From Vulcanimicrobiota bacterium (GTDB lineage: Bacteria > Vulcanimicrobiota > Vulcanimicrobiia > Vulcanimicrobiales > Vulcanimicrobiaceae), in contig JAQBPK010000087.1 of NCBI GenBank assembly GCA_028287565.1, positions 1-33,359 of the forward strand: a stretch of 33,359 nucleotides of DNA, in the 5' to 3' direction. Of the stretch, positions 24,699 through 33,200 are shown one piece after another. The position numbers were made by a program, and so were the translations under genes. The notes under the pieces were generated by a model. The model saw nothing but the letters and a program-made list of their open reading frames with translations. It made no database searches and was not told where the DNA came from. Positions within the stretch are counted from its first letter, which is position 1; every line of letters begins with the position of its first letter.

Positions 24699-25421
24699 AT
24701 GCGGCCGAGGTCGGTGGAAGATTTCGTCGCGACCGTCCGAGCGAAGCTGATCGAATTCGGTTCCCTTCCCGATTCGCTCGCCGTCGGCCGCGGATATATT
24801 CGAGGCACGGCTTTCTTTCCGGGCGGTGATGGACTCGTGCGGCCCCGGACGGCCGAGGGCTTTCCGGACGTTTTGATCGTGGGTCACGACTTTGGGACGC
24901 TCGGCTACTTCGACTCGTGTGTCGTTGCCGGCCAGGAGCGCATTGCGCAGCCGACGTGGCGCGGGATCCTATCCCGCCTCGGCGCCGCCGACATCGATCC
25001 TCAGCGCTGCTTCTTCACCAATGCGTTCGTGGGGTTTCGCATCTCCGGCAGGAACACCGACGCGTTCCCGGCCCGTTCTGACCGCGAGTACGTCCAACGG
25101 TGCCGCGATTTCTTGGCCTGGCAAATTCAAATCGTCAGGCCGCGCGCGGTCGTGGCTCTCGGCAAGCACGTACCCTCATTTCTGGCCGCGATTTCGCGCG
25201 ACTTGCCCTGGGCGGCAGCGCGCGACTTCGCGCAGATCGACGGCGCCGGGCCGCTCGTCGCCGGCGCGCGCTTCGGTGGGCATCACGCGTCGGTCTGCGC
25301 GCTCGTGCATCCGTCGTATGGCCATCTGAACGTCGTCCGGCGGCGATATCGCGGTAGCGATGGGACGGAATACAGCGGGGTTGCCGCAGAGATTGCGATG
25401 CTGCTCGACGTGATTTCCTAA
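24699..25421 (+). CDS. Uracil-DNA glycosylase superfamily protein
   Basis: A 240-residue cytoplasmic protein. PDVLIVGHDFGT (about residues 56-67) fits the first active-site strand of the UDG fold, FFTNAFVGFR follows, and ALVHPSYGHLN near the C-terminus matches the HPS motif that grips DNA. Between them, DFLAWQIQIVRPRAVVALGK is the usual helix-strand pair. The motif A residues differ from classical UDG (GQDPYH), so the base removed, or even the activity, is uncertain. The start is ATG 24699, with no clear ribosome site but a TGACGTCA palindrome just upstream. It appears to be a single-gene unit between two toxin-like loci; it may act in repair or in defence against modified phage DNA. Confidence 0.75.
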   Translation: MRPRSVEDFVATVRAKLIEFGSLPDSLAVGRGYIRGTAFFPGGDGLVRPRTAEGFPDVLIVGHDFGTLGYFDSCVVAGQERIAQPTWRGILSRLGAADIDPQRCFFTNAFVGFRISGRNTDAFPARSDREYVQRCRDFLAWQIQIVRPRAVVALGKHVPSFLAAISRDLPWAAARDFAQIDGAGPLVAGARFGGHHASVCALVHPSYGHLNVVRRRYRGSDGTEYSGVAAEIAMLLDVIS

Positions 25422-25700
25422 ACGGTCCAACGCAGGACGAGCAGGTGGCTCGGTCGCGAAGTAGCGGGCGGATTCTTCGGCGAGCGCAGTGTGCGCCGAG
25501 GGATAGGCGACCGAGTTTGCCGCGCGTTCATTGGCCGGATCACCGTCATGTTACCGATTAATGAGCGGCGCCGATCACTCGACGCCTCCCACTGTCCGTA
25601 GCTCCTTTGCAGAGTACGTCCTCATCGCAGGGGGTGATGCCACTATGGACGATGTTCGCAGTTTCGTCCAGCGCTAGAGAAAAAGAAGCGATGAGGAATT
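25422..25700. other. No gene seen
   Basis: About 280 bases after the UDG-like gene hold no frame with protein character on either strand that I could support, and no clear terminator. Confidence 0.35.
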
Positions 25701-25926
25701 GCGGAGGAGGCATACGCGCAGGGAGAGCACGGGATCGTTCCGCTATCACCCGTGTGGCCTACAGATGAGGAGTTGGTGACTTTCGATCGCGACCTCGCAG
25801 CGCTGGCGGTAAGACCGTGCGCGTAAAGTTCGCGAGCTGGTACTGAGCTCGCAGGGCCGGCTTACATAGAGAGCTACGAGCTAACCGACGCGGCCCGCGA
25901 AATTATCTGCGATCGTATCAATTCGC
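25701..25926 (+). pseudogene. Remnant of an unidentified gene with an in-frame stop
   Basis: One plus-strand frame reads AEEAYAQGEHGIVPLSPVWP, then TDEELVTFDRDLAALAV. A TAA stop near 25833 follows, and YIESYELTDAAREIICDRI continues in the same frame. Both halves look protein-like, but there is no start and the stop divides them. It ends against the convergent nucleotidyltransferase gene. The family is unknown. Confidence 0.4.
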
Positions 25927-26658
25927 TTCGCCGACTTCATGTTTTCCGAGCAACATGTACTGCTCGAGATCGTCGGCATCCGCAGGCAACAGACGGCTTA
26001 CCACCGCTCGAACGCGATCCAAATCGTGCGCCGAAGCAAAACCGAGCATGCGGCTTAAATCACCTTGGTCGACGCTGCGCGAGGCATCCAACTTCAACGC
26101 TATGAGATACGGTAGATCAACGATCGGCAGCGTATCGTTTTCCCACCGAACTGACGCCATCGCATCATAGACCCATGATTGGTGCGAACTCAAGACGTCG
26201 ACGGGTCGGCCGAGGGCAAGCCGCTGGCCGATTAAGCCGAGCCGGGTGTCCATGAATGCGAGCGGCTGTGGTTTGAGCTCATGGCCACTCCCGACCAGCT
26301 GCGCGATTGCGCGGTCAATGTTCTCCGGCTCGACGAGCAAGTCGATACCTGCGGTTGTGCGCTCCGGCATATACATGCGCGTCGCGACGCCGCCTATGAC
26401 CGCGTAGGGCATCCCGTTTAGCAAAGCTTCTCCCGTAAAGCGCCCTTCCGGGCGATAATTCCACAGCTCCCGTAAGGCAACAGGATCCTGAGCTTTCCCC
26501 CGGGTTCGACGCAGAAAGAAAGCTCGGCGAAAGGCGCGATCCGGGGCTGCCCGCAGGTTTCGGTCCGGACTGGGGTTGCTCACTCGTGGTCCGCCTTCAA
26601 CACAGGCGAGTAGAGCACTAGCCCTCGGCTGCCAATCGGATGCGGCGAGTTCCGGCAT
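25918..26658 (-). CDS. Nucleotidyltransferase-fold protein (AbiEii/MNT-like)
   Basis: 246 residues if started at ATG 26658, though the first 60 or so are weakly conserved-looking and a start closer to LRELWNYRPEGRF is possible. PYAVIGGVATRMYMPERTTA, then GIDLLV, is the GG...DxD core of the MNT/AbiEii nucleotidyltransferase family, followed by DVLSSHQSWVYDAM and a helical tail. Such proteins are toxins or abortive-infection factors that modify tRNA or proteins, usually paired with an HEPN or AbiEi partner; none is adjacent here. The first Asp of the DxD pair is Gly (GID), so catalysis may be impaired. It is likely an orphan or a decaying module. Confidence 0.7.
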   Translation of the reverse strand: MPELAASDWQPRASALLACVEGGPRVSNPSPDRNLRAAPDRAFRRAFFLRRTRGKAQDPVALRELWNYRPEGRFTGEALLNGMPYAVIGGVATRMYMPERTTAGIDLLVEPENIDRAIAQLVGSGHELKPQPLAFMDTRLGLIGQRLALGRPVDVLSSHQSWVYDAMASVRWENDTLPIVDLPYLIALKLDASRSVDQGDLSRMLGFASAHDLDRVRAVVSRLLPADADDLEQYMLLGKHEVGEAN

Positions 26659-26810
26659 GGCGTCACAAGCTTCCTATTCCGCACCGCTCGAGCCGATTCC
26701 GTGGCAAACCTGCTGTACTGGCGCGGCCCAACGACATGATGAACGTCGACATCTAGGCGCCCGGGCGCGGGGCCGAGGGGCACTTCCCGGCGACGCGAAT
26801 CAGGGACCGC

Positions 26811-27254
26811 ATGAGACGGTCTGGGCGGAGGACGGGCGGCGCATGGAAGCCCGTCCTCGTCTATGGGGCCCTGTTGGCGGCGGGAACCCTCGCCTTGCGG
26901 TGGATCGACTACCAGCAGCTCGCGTTCGCCCACCCCGCCCACGTCTACACCTTCGTGATCGCTGCGGGCTTTCTCGCGCTCGGCGTCTACATCGGCGCGC
27001 GCGTGATCGGCCGTCCGCAGCCCTCGTCATTCGACGGCAACGCGAAGGCCCAGGCCAGCCTCGGCATCAGCCCGCGCGAGCTCGCGGTGCTCCACGAGAT
27101 CGCGGCCGGCCGCTCCAACAAAGAGATCGCGGCGCAGCTGAACGTCTCGCCCAACACGGTGAAGACCCACGTGGCGAATCTGTTCGAGAAGCTCGACGCG
27201 AGCCGGCGCACCGAGGCGATCAACAAGGCCCGCGAGCTCGGGATCGTGCCTTGA
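26811..27254 (+). CDS. Membrane-anchored LuxR-type regulator
   Basis: A 147-residue protein. Two membrane helices (about 13-32, VLVYGALLAAGTLALRWI; and 45-67, VYTFVIAAGFLALGVYIG) precede a linker and a complete LuxR/GerE helix-turn-helix (86-146: SPRELAVLHEIAAGRSNKEI, then VSPNTVKTHVANLFEKLDA). A regulator of this shape would read a signal at the membrane and bind DNA from there. AGGGA five bases before ATG 26811 supports the start. A strong terminator follows the gene, and DUF4199 and VOC genes lie downstream in the same direction, an association also seen in other bacteria. They may be its targets. Confidence 0.85.
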   Translation: MRRSGRRTGGAWKPVLVYGALLAAGTLALRWIDYQQLAFAHPAHVYTFVIAAGFLALGVYIGARVIGRPQPSSFDGNAKAQASLGISPRELAVLHEIAAGRSNKEIAAQLNVSPNTVKTHVANLFEKLDASRRTEAINKARELGIVP

Positions 27255-27268
27255 CGAGCGCGCGCAAC

Positions 27269-27295
27269 GGGTGATTTGGGCCGAATCACCCTTTT
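27269..27295 (+). terminator. Factor-independent terminator after the LuxR-type gene
   Basis: GGGTGATT and AATCACCC form an 8-bp perfect stem with a 7-base loop, followed by TTTT. It lies 15 bases after the stop and before the DUF4199 gene, so those genes need their own promoter or read-through. Confidence 0.8.
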
Positions 27296-27359
27296 GGCCG
27301 ATTGCATTGCCGAGCGCGGGCGCCGATGCTGATGTTCCAAGCTGCCAGAAAGAGGCCCC

Positions 27360-27899
27360 ATGCTTCGACGAGTGTTGACATACGGCACGGTGGCGGGCGC
27401 GATCGTCGGCGTGCCGCTGTCCGGGCTGACGATCGCGATGAACGGCCACGCGCTGACGTCGTACGGCACCTACATCGGCTATACGCTCATGCTGATCGCG
27501 CTCAGTACCGTGTTCGTCGCGATCAAGCGGCACCGCGACGAGGACTTGGGTGGCGTGATCAAGTTCTGGCCCGCCTTCGGGCTGGGACTCGGCATCAGCT
27601 TCGTCGCCGGCATCCTCTACGTCGTGGCCTGGGAGGCGGCGGTCGCGATCACGCACAGCGACTTTGCCGGCACGTACGCCAACGCTCTGATCGAGAAAGA
27701 AAAGGCCAAGGGAGTCACCGGCGAGGCCTTGGCGAAATTCACCGCCGGCATGGAGCGGTTCAAGGTTCAGTACAAGAACCCGCTTTACCGGCTGCCGATG
27801 ACGTTCGCGGAGATCTTCCCCGTCGGCGTGCTCGTGTCGCTGATATCCGCGGGACTTCTGCGAAACACCCGCTTCATGCCCGCGTCCCAAAGGAAGTGA
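27360..27899 (+). CDS. DUF4199 membrane protein
   Basis: A 179-residue protein with four hydrophobic helices (RVLTYGTVAGAIVGVPLSGL, IGYTLMLIALSTVFVAIK, WPAFGLGLGISFVAGILYVV, IFPVGVLVSLISAGLL). A charged loop, VGITHSDF-like in position, to KAKGVTGEALAKF lies between helices 3 and 4, as in DUF4199. AGAGG five bases upstream supports ATG 27360. The role is unknown in the family. It is in the same direction as a membrane LuxR regulator and ten bases before a VOC gene, so the three probably act in one response. Confidence 0.85.
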   Translation: MLRRVLTYGTVAGAIVGVPLSGLTIAMNGHALTSYGTYIGYTLMLIALSTVFVAIKRHRDEDLGGVIKFWPAFGLGLGISFVAGILYVVAWEAAVAITHSDFAGTYANALIEKEKAKGVTGEALAKFTAGMERFKVQYKNPLYRLPMTFAEIFPVGVLVSLISAGLLRNTRFMPASQRK

Positions 27900-27908
27900 T
27901 AAGAACGA

Positions 27909-28298
27909 ATGAAACGTGTCACCGGAATCGGCGGAGTGTTTTTTCGCTCGAAGGATCCAGCTGCGACCAATGCGTGGTACAAAGAGCATCTCGGCGTGCC
28001 GGTCGGCGACGACGGGCAGACGATGTTCTGGTGGCGCGACGACGAGCAGCCCCAACGCCGGGGCATGACGGTTTGGTCTCCGTTTGAGGCGGATACCGAC
28101 TACTTCGGCAAGCCCAGCCAGCAGTGGATGATCAACTATTGCGTTGAAAACCTCGACGCGCTTCTGGAGGAGCTGCAGCGCGAAGGCGTGGAGATCGTTC
28201 CCCACCGCGAGGAAGCCGAGTACGGCAAATTCGCCTGGATCGTCGACCCCGACGGCAACCGCATCGAGCTTTGGGAACCACCGCGAAGCGACGAGTAA
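27909..28298 (+). CDS. VOC-family (glyoxalase/bleomycin-resistance fold) protein
   Basis: A 129-residue cytoplasmic protein with the paired beta-alpha-beta-beta-beta halves of the VOC fold: GIGGVFFRSKDPAATNAWYK, HLGVPVGDDG, then NYCVENLDALLEELQREGVE and WIVDPDGNRIELWEP. The C-terminal metal-ligand Glu (RIELWEP) is present, but the usual N-terminal His is replaced (GIGG), so it may bind a ligand rather than act as a metal enzyme. It starts ten bases after the DUF4199 stop, consistent with one operon. The substrate is unknown. Confidence 0.88.
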   Translation: MKRVTGIGGVFFRSKDPAATNAWYKEHLGVPVGDDGQTMFWWRDDEQPQRRGMTVWSPFEADTDYFGKPSQQWMINYCVENLDALLEELQREGVEIVPHREEAEYGKFAWIVDPDGNRIELWEPPRSDE

Positions 28299-28388
28299 AA
28301 GAGACGACACTTCCTCGGGTTCAACGTCAACGACACGAACGTCGTGCGACGGTTCCGTAACGGCAATTTGTGCCAGGTACTGTTGTCC

Positions 28389-28811
28389 TTACGGGGCGTT
28401 CTTCACTGCGGCGTCGAGCAGCGCGTTCAGTTTCGAGGAGTCGCCGCCCATCGCAATTGCGGCGATCACGAGGTTGCCTTTTTGGCGGCTGCCCACGTTC
28501 TTATGCGTGGCCGCCATTCGTTGCTGCGCGGCATAGTTCGCTTGCGCCACGCCGGCCGTCTGCATGACGGTCACCGCGAGCTGCATGACGGGCCGGCCGG
28601 CGCCCATGTACATGCAGATGGAACTGCCGTTAGAAATGGGCGACGGCCGGTCGACGGTGGTCACGGAACGGCCGAGCAGCGCGCTCGCGTGCGATGCGTC
28701 GACAAGGGTGCACGCAGTTGGCGTCGCCGCGCTCGCCGGCATGGCCGACACCGCAGCAATCGTGAGCGCGGCGAGCATGGCCGCTGGGACGTTGCGAACG
28801 AGCTTGTTCAT
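28389..28811 (-). CDS. Secreted protein of a paired paralogous family (member 1)
   Basis: 140 residues. A signal peptide (VPAAMLAALTIAAVSAMPASA) is followed by ACTLVDASHASALLGRSVTT and a second Cys in SSICMYMGAGRPVMQLAV; the two Cys probably form a disulphide. The layout resembles the next gene (Ala-Cys, a LLGRSVT or LVGRSVT block, then Cys-x-Tyr-Met) and is reminiscent of DUF3558-like exported proteins. ATG 28811 is set by AAGGAAAG five bases upstream. It is the last gene of a minus-strand run of three exported proteins and is probably periplasmic. The function is unknown. Confidence 0.75.
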   Translation of the reverse strand: MNKLVRNVPAAMLAALTIAAVSAMPASAATPTACTLVDASHASALLGRSVTTVDRPSPISNGSSICMYMGAGRPVMQLAVTVMQTAGVAQANYAAQQRMAATHKNVGSRQKGNLVIAAIAMGGDSSKLNALLDAAVKNAP

Positions 28812-28828
28812 CGAACTTTCCTTCCGGC

Positions 28829-29272
28829 TCAGACTTTGCTGAGCACGGCGGCGAGCAGTTTTTTGCTGATGTCGTCGTGATAGGCCACGCCGGAGCCGGA
28901 CGGGCTCGTGACGTTCACCAGGACGACGGTGTCGCCGCGCATGCCGTTCACGCCTTGGTGACGCTTGGATGTCGCGAATGCTTGGTTGACGGAAAGCATG
29001 CGCGCGTGCGTTCCGCGGCCGAGCCACACCGAGGCAGCGATCTCGCCCTTCATTGAGGACATATAGAGGCAGTTCGTCGCTTCGAGACCGCTTGTCGTGA
29101 CCGGTGCCCCATCGTGGAACACGGTAACGGAACGGCCCACGAGCGTGCCGACGCTCGCGAGGGGCAGCATCGAGCACGCGGTTCGCATCGGATCCGCGTT
29201 CGCGGGTGCTACGGCGCTCGCCGCGAACACGGCGGCGAGCGCGGCAGCACGTAGAACGTGACGTTGTTGCAT
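28829..29272 (-). CDS. Secreted protein of a paired paralogous family (member 2)
   Basis: 147 residues from ATG 29272 (GGAG nine bases upstream). The signal peptide LRAAALAAVFAASAVAPANA precedes TACSMLPLASVGTLVGRSVT and a second Cys in TNCLYMSSMKGEIAASVW, matching the pattern of its neighbour, so the two probably arose by an old duplication. The rest predicts mixed alpha/beta. It lies 17 bases before member 1 and 23 bases after the lipoprotein gene, consistent with one transcript. It is likely periplasmic; no enzymatic motif is seen. Confidence 0.75.
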   Translation of the reverse strand: MQQRHVLRAAALAAVFAASAVAPANADPMRTACSMLPLASVGTLVGRSVTVFHDGAPVTTSGLEATNCLYMSSMKGEIAASVWLGRGTHARMLSVNQAFATSKRHQGVNGMRGDTVVLVNVTSPSGSGVAYHDDISKKLLAAVLSKV

Positions 29273-29295
29273 CGAGATGACTCCGTTCGGGTGCG

Positions 29296-30021
29296 TCATT
29301 TGGGCGGGATCAGTTTCTTGAACATGCCGTTGACGGCGTCGTTCATTTTCGGATCGAGCCGGCCGACGGTACCGCACGTCCACGTGATTGAGCCCGAGAC
29401 TTTCTTGCCGTGCGGCGGCTCCTTGGAGTTCGGGTCGATGTCCGACATCGTGATCTGCGATTCCACGTTCGTGAACTCGGCGGTGCCCTTCGCTCCGTCG
29501 TTCGAGATCGTGAAGACCAGCGTGGAGCCGGGCACGGCCCCGAAACCGAGCGGCGTCGTCGCGTCGCTCATCACCATCAGCGTCAGCGGGCCCATCGAAC
29601 CCGTCTGCATCGCTCGGCCCACGGCGGCCTCACGCGTCGTCTGGGGTTGTTCGTAGCGGCCGTCTTTCGCGTAGTCTTTCAACCCGACGGCAAGCATCGC
29701 GAGCGGCGGGCCCTCGTCCTTGATGGCCATATGGTATCCCGCCAAGAGACCGTCGCCGGGGGGCGCTATCTGACACATGTCCACGACGAAGTCTTTTTCG
29801 AGCGCATAGTCGCCGGTGATGCTGACGTGGCCCGTGCCCGTCTTGTCCTCGCCGGAGGACGTGTCGGTCTTCGACGCGTCTGCGGGCGTCGTGGTTGTCG
29901 CCGCCGCATCGGTCGTGGTGGTCGTCGCTGCTTCGGCGGTAGCCGCAGGCTGTCGCGAGGCGCAGCCCGTCGAGAAGAGGATGAGCGCCGCGGCAAGCGC
30001 GGTTCCGGAACGTGTCGTCAC
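29296..30021 (-). CDS. Lipoprotein with a Thr/Ala-rich linker
   Basis: 241 residues from GTG 30021 (AAGGAG seven bases upstream). The N-terminus TTRSGTALAAALILFSTGCA contains a lipobox (FSTGC), so the protein should be lipid-anchored. A low-complexity Ala/Thr/Asp linker (to about residue 60) leads to a beta-rich domain: HVSITGDYALEKDFVVDMC, LLAGYHMAIKDEG, then AEFTNVESQITMSDIDPN and SGSITWTCGTVGRL. The last part suggests a ligand-binding or structural beta sandwich. It heads the run of three exported proteins. The family is not recognised. Confidence 0.78.
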   Translation of the reverse strand: MTTRSGTALAAALILFSTGCASRQPAATAEAATTTTTDAAATTTTPADASKTDTSSGEDKTGTGHVSITGDYALEKDFVVDMCQIAPPGDGLLAGYHMAIKDEGPPLAMLAVGLKDYAKDGRYEQPQTTREAAVGRAMQTGSMGPLTLMVMSDATTPLGFGAVPGSTLVFTISNDGAKGTAEFTNVESQITMSDIDPNSKEPPHGKKVSGSITWTCGTVGRLDPKMNDAVNGMFKKLIPPK

Positions 30022-30032
30022 GTCAAAGCTCC

Positions 30033-30218
30033 TTAGAGCGCATCGATACAGCGCGAGATGAAAACCGTCACGTCCGCGAGCTCGACGACGTAGCGTTCGT
30101 CGTCGTGCGAGACGTGCTTCACGATCCCGCGCCACGGCCGGGAGCCGCCGCCCGTCGACGGCTCGCGCCACAACTCGACGAGAAACAACTCTTTGGTCCG
30201 TGGATTGTTGGGCGTCAC
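30033..30218 (-). CDS. Small conserved cytoplasmic protein
   Basis: A 61-residue protein, FLVELWREPSTGGGSRPWRG, then VKHVSHDDERYVVELADVTV and FISRCIDAL. The motif WRG-V-HV-(S)-ER(Y)-ELADV-FI occurs in many small bacterial proteins of unknown function, often beside regulators. GTG 30218 is the only good start in frame, though no ribosome site is clear. It sits between the lipoprotein (12 bases on) and the large BTAD regulator (33 bases back), so it may be the second gene of that unit. Confidence 0.65.
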   Translation of the reverse strand: MTPNNPRTKELFLVELWREPSTGGGSRPWRGIVKHVSHDDERYVVELADVTVFISRCIDAL

Positions 30219-30250
30219 AGCCGGGCGGGCCGATTCATGACCTCAGCGTA

Positions 30251-33200
30251 TCAGCGCGCCGTCCGAATCGCGTCCGATGTTCCGGCCGTGGCGGCCGCGA
30301 GGAGCGCGTCGTTGAAATCCAGACCCGCGTACGCGTCGCGCCATGGCCCGACCGGAATCTGCTCGCGGCGCTGCTCGTACAACGCGACTGCCCGGTGCAG
30401 GGCGCGCTCGTAGCGCTCGGGCCGTTCGGCGGCGGCGTAGATCCGGGCCGCGCTCCACAGCACGTTTTGCGGAAACATCACGGATTCGAGCGCCGAGGCC
30501 GGAAGGGCTTCGATCTCGTTCGCGATCGTCGTCGCCCGGTGCAGGTCGCCCGCGTGCAAGTAGGTGAGGGCCATGTCGGCGAGGTCCGAGCCGATATCCA
30601 TCGGCGCCATATGCCTGCGCTGTTCGAGCGCCGCTTCAGAGTGCATGAGCGACGCATCACGTTCGCCGAGCTCGCGTTCGGCGGCGCCGACATTGCCCAA
30701 GGCGGAGCATGCGAGCTGCGGGTTGCCCAGGCGTTCGGCCAGCGCGACGGCCTTGCGCGACAAGCGCAGCGCGGCGCCGAACCGCCGGCGCAAGAACGCG
30801 GCCATGCCGAGGTTGAGCGCACAGATCGTGAGCCCGCGAAGATCGTCGACGTCGAGGAAGATGCGCCGCGCACCCTTGAGCGCGACGAGCGCGCGTGCGT
30901 ACTGGCCCACCTTGAGGAAGAGCAGGCCGCTGTTGAGCAGCACGATCGCTTCGCCCAGCGGCTTGTTCAACGCTGCGTAGATGTCCGTTGCCGCCGCGTA
31001 CATCGTCACCGCCTCTGCGACCGCAAAACGGCGGCCCGCGATGTTGCCGAGGCGAAACAGGAAGTCGGCCTCGCCTTCGCGGTCGCCGATCGCGCGGCAG
31101 ATCTCGAGCCCGCGTCGCGCGGCCACGCCGGCTCGCTCGTAATCGACCGACATGTACGCCGCGAGCGCGGACGCCGCGAGCGCGCGGACGATCGACGCTT
31201 CGTTCGAGGACGCGACGGCGAGCGTCGTGGCCCGGTCGAGTGCCGACTGCGCTGCGGCGGAATCGACACGCAACGTCGCGATATCCGCGATCAGGCACAG
31301 CGAACGCACGATGCCCGCATCGTCGCCTGCGTTCGTGTACGCGCGGACCGCGTCGCCGGCCTCGGCAAGCGCGTCGTCATGCGCGCCGCCCGACACCAGC
31401 AACGTGGCCGACGCCTCGCTGCAAAACGCGTGCCAGGGGCCGGGGCGGCGCGTGGCGATGCGCGCGCGCAGCGCGGCGATCCTCCGCCGCTGTCCGTCGA
31501 CGTCGTCGACCGCGCGCGCGTACAGAATCCGGCGCCGCAAGCATTCGAGGCTGCGGGTTTCGTCATCCCCGGCAGCGGCGAGCGCGTCGAGGCGTTCGAG
31601 GTCTGCGAGCTGTTCCGGCCTGCGCCCCGCGCGGCCGTGGATCGTTTCGCGCAACGCGACGGCCTGGTACGTCAGATCGGGCTCGGCGGTGAGCTCGACC
31701 GCACGCGAAACCGCGCGCAGCGCTTCCTCGTCCGCGTACAGGCGCACCGCCTGACGTGCCGCCATGAGATACGCCGCGGCGGCCTTCTCCGGCTCGAGTC
31801 CCAAATCGTAGTGCCGCGCGAGCTCGATCGCGATCGCGTCGCGTTCGCCGGCGGCGTTCGTGTCGAGCACGAACCCGATCCGCCGGTGCAGCCTTCGCCG
31901 TGCCGCGTCCGGGATGCAGTTGTACAGGTGCGACCGCACGAGATCGTGCGCGAAGACGAAGTCGCCGGAGCCGCGCTCAGCCGCGCTTCCGGCTTCGCGG
32001 ATCAGCCGCACGTCGAGCAGCTCGTCCATACAGCGCACCGCGTCCGCCTCCGGCGTCCCCGCCGCGGCCGCGATGATCTCGGCCGTAAAGGCGCGGCCGA
32101 CGACCGCCGCCATGCGCGCGAGGGATTGCGCCTGCGACGAAAGCCCGGCGAGCCGCGCCTCGATCGACATCGCGAGGCTGAGCGGCAAGGCCGGCTCCGC
32201 GATCGTCTCCGGCGCCGCGAGACAGTCGCGCACGATCTCGGCCAGCAGGAACGGGTTGCCGGCACAGACGTCGTACGCGCGCCGGACGAACGCCGCATTG
32301 TCGTACGCGCTGCCGAGCACTGCCGCGACGAGCGCGGCAAGCTCTGCCTCCGTGATCCCGCCGAGCGCCATCGAAGCGAATGCGCCGCTGCGGCGCAGTG
32401 CGTGACGCAAGATGCCGAGCGGTCGCGACGCATCGGACTCGTCGTCGCGCGCGGTGATGACGATCAGCAGCGCATGGCCGCGGGCCCGGCGTGCGAGATA
32501 GGCGAGCAGGTCGATCGTCGCCGGGCCTGCCCAATGGACGTCTTCGAACACGAGCAGCAGCGGCCGCTCGCGCGCGAGCGCTTCGAAACACCGCCATACC
32601 GCCTCGAACAGGCGGTCTTGCTGGCGCTCCGGAGCCAGCGTGGGAAGGTGCGGAAGCCGCGCGTCGGTGTCGCGCAGTTCCGGCAGCATCTCTGATGCCG
32701 CAGCGAGCCAGGTCGGGTCGACCGCAAGCGCCGCGAGCGCCGGCAACGCCGACCGCAGCGCGTGGATCACCGCGTGATACGGCAGCGACTCGGGGAACGT
32801 CGAGCTCCCCTCGACGACGGCGCCGCCGCGCTGCACGACCGTCGCCCCGAATTGCGCGAGCAGGCGCGACTTGCCGATGCCTGCCTCGCCGCTCACGAGC
32901 GCCACGCCGCCCGCTCCGCGCATCGCGCGAACCCACATCTGCCCCAACCGCACGAGCTCGGAGCCCCGGCCGATGAACGGCATCGTCGCGGGAGCGGTCG
33001 AGCGTTCGAGCTGCGATGCCGCCGCGAGACGCTCCGCGCCGACCTCGTCGCCGTGCAGAATCGATTCGTATCGGCTGACCGTCTCGGGCATCGGCGCGGC
33101 GTCCAGATCGCGCCGCAGGCGCTCGGCGAAGCGTTCGTACTCTTCCAGCGCGCCGGCGCGGTCACCCGAGGCGTTGCGCAGCGCGAGCAGCGTGCGTATC

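Noticed and set aside
30200-32695. An 831-codon plus-strand open frame opposite the large regulator
   Set aside because: It is antisense to clear BTAD/ATPase/TPR domains. Its translation is Arg/Ala-rich without motifs, and long antisense frames are expected in GC-rich genes.
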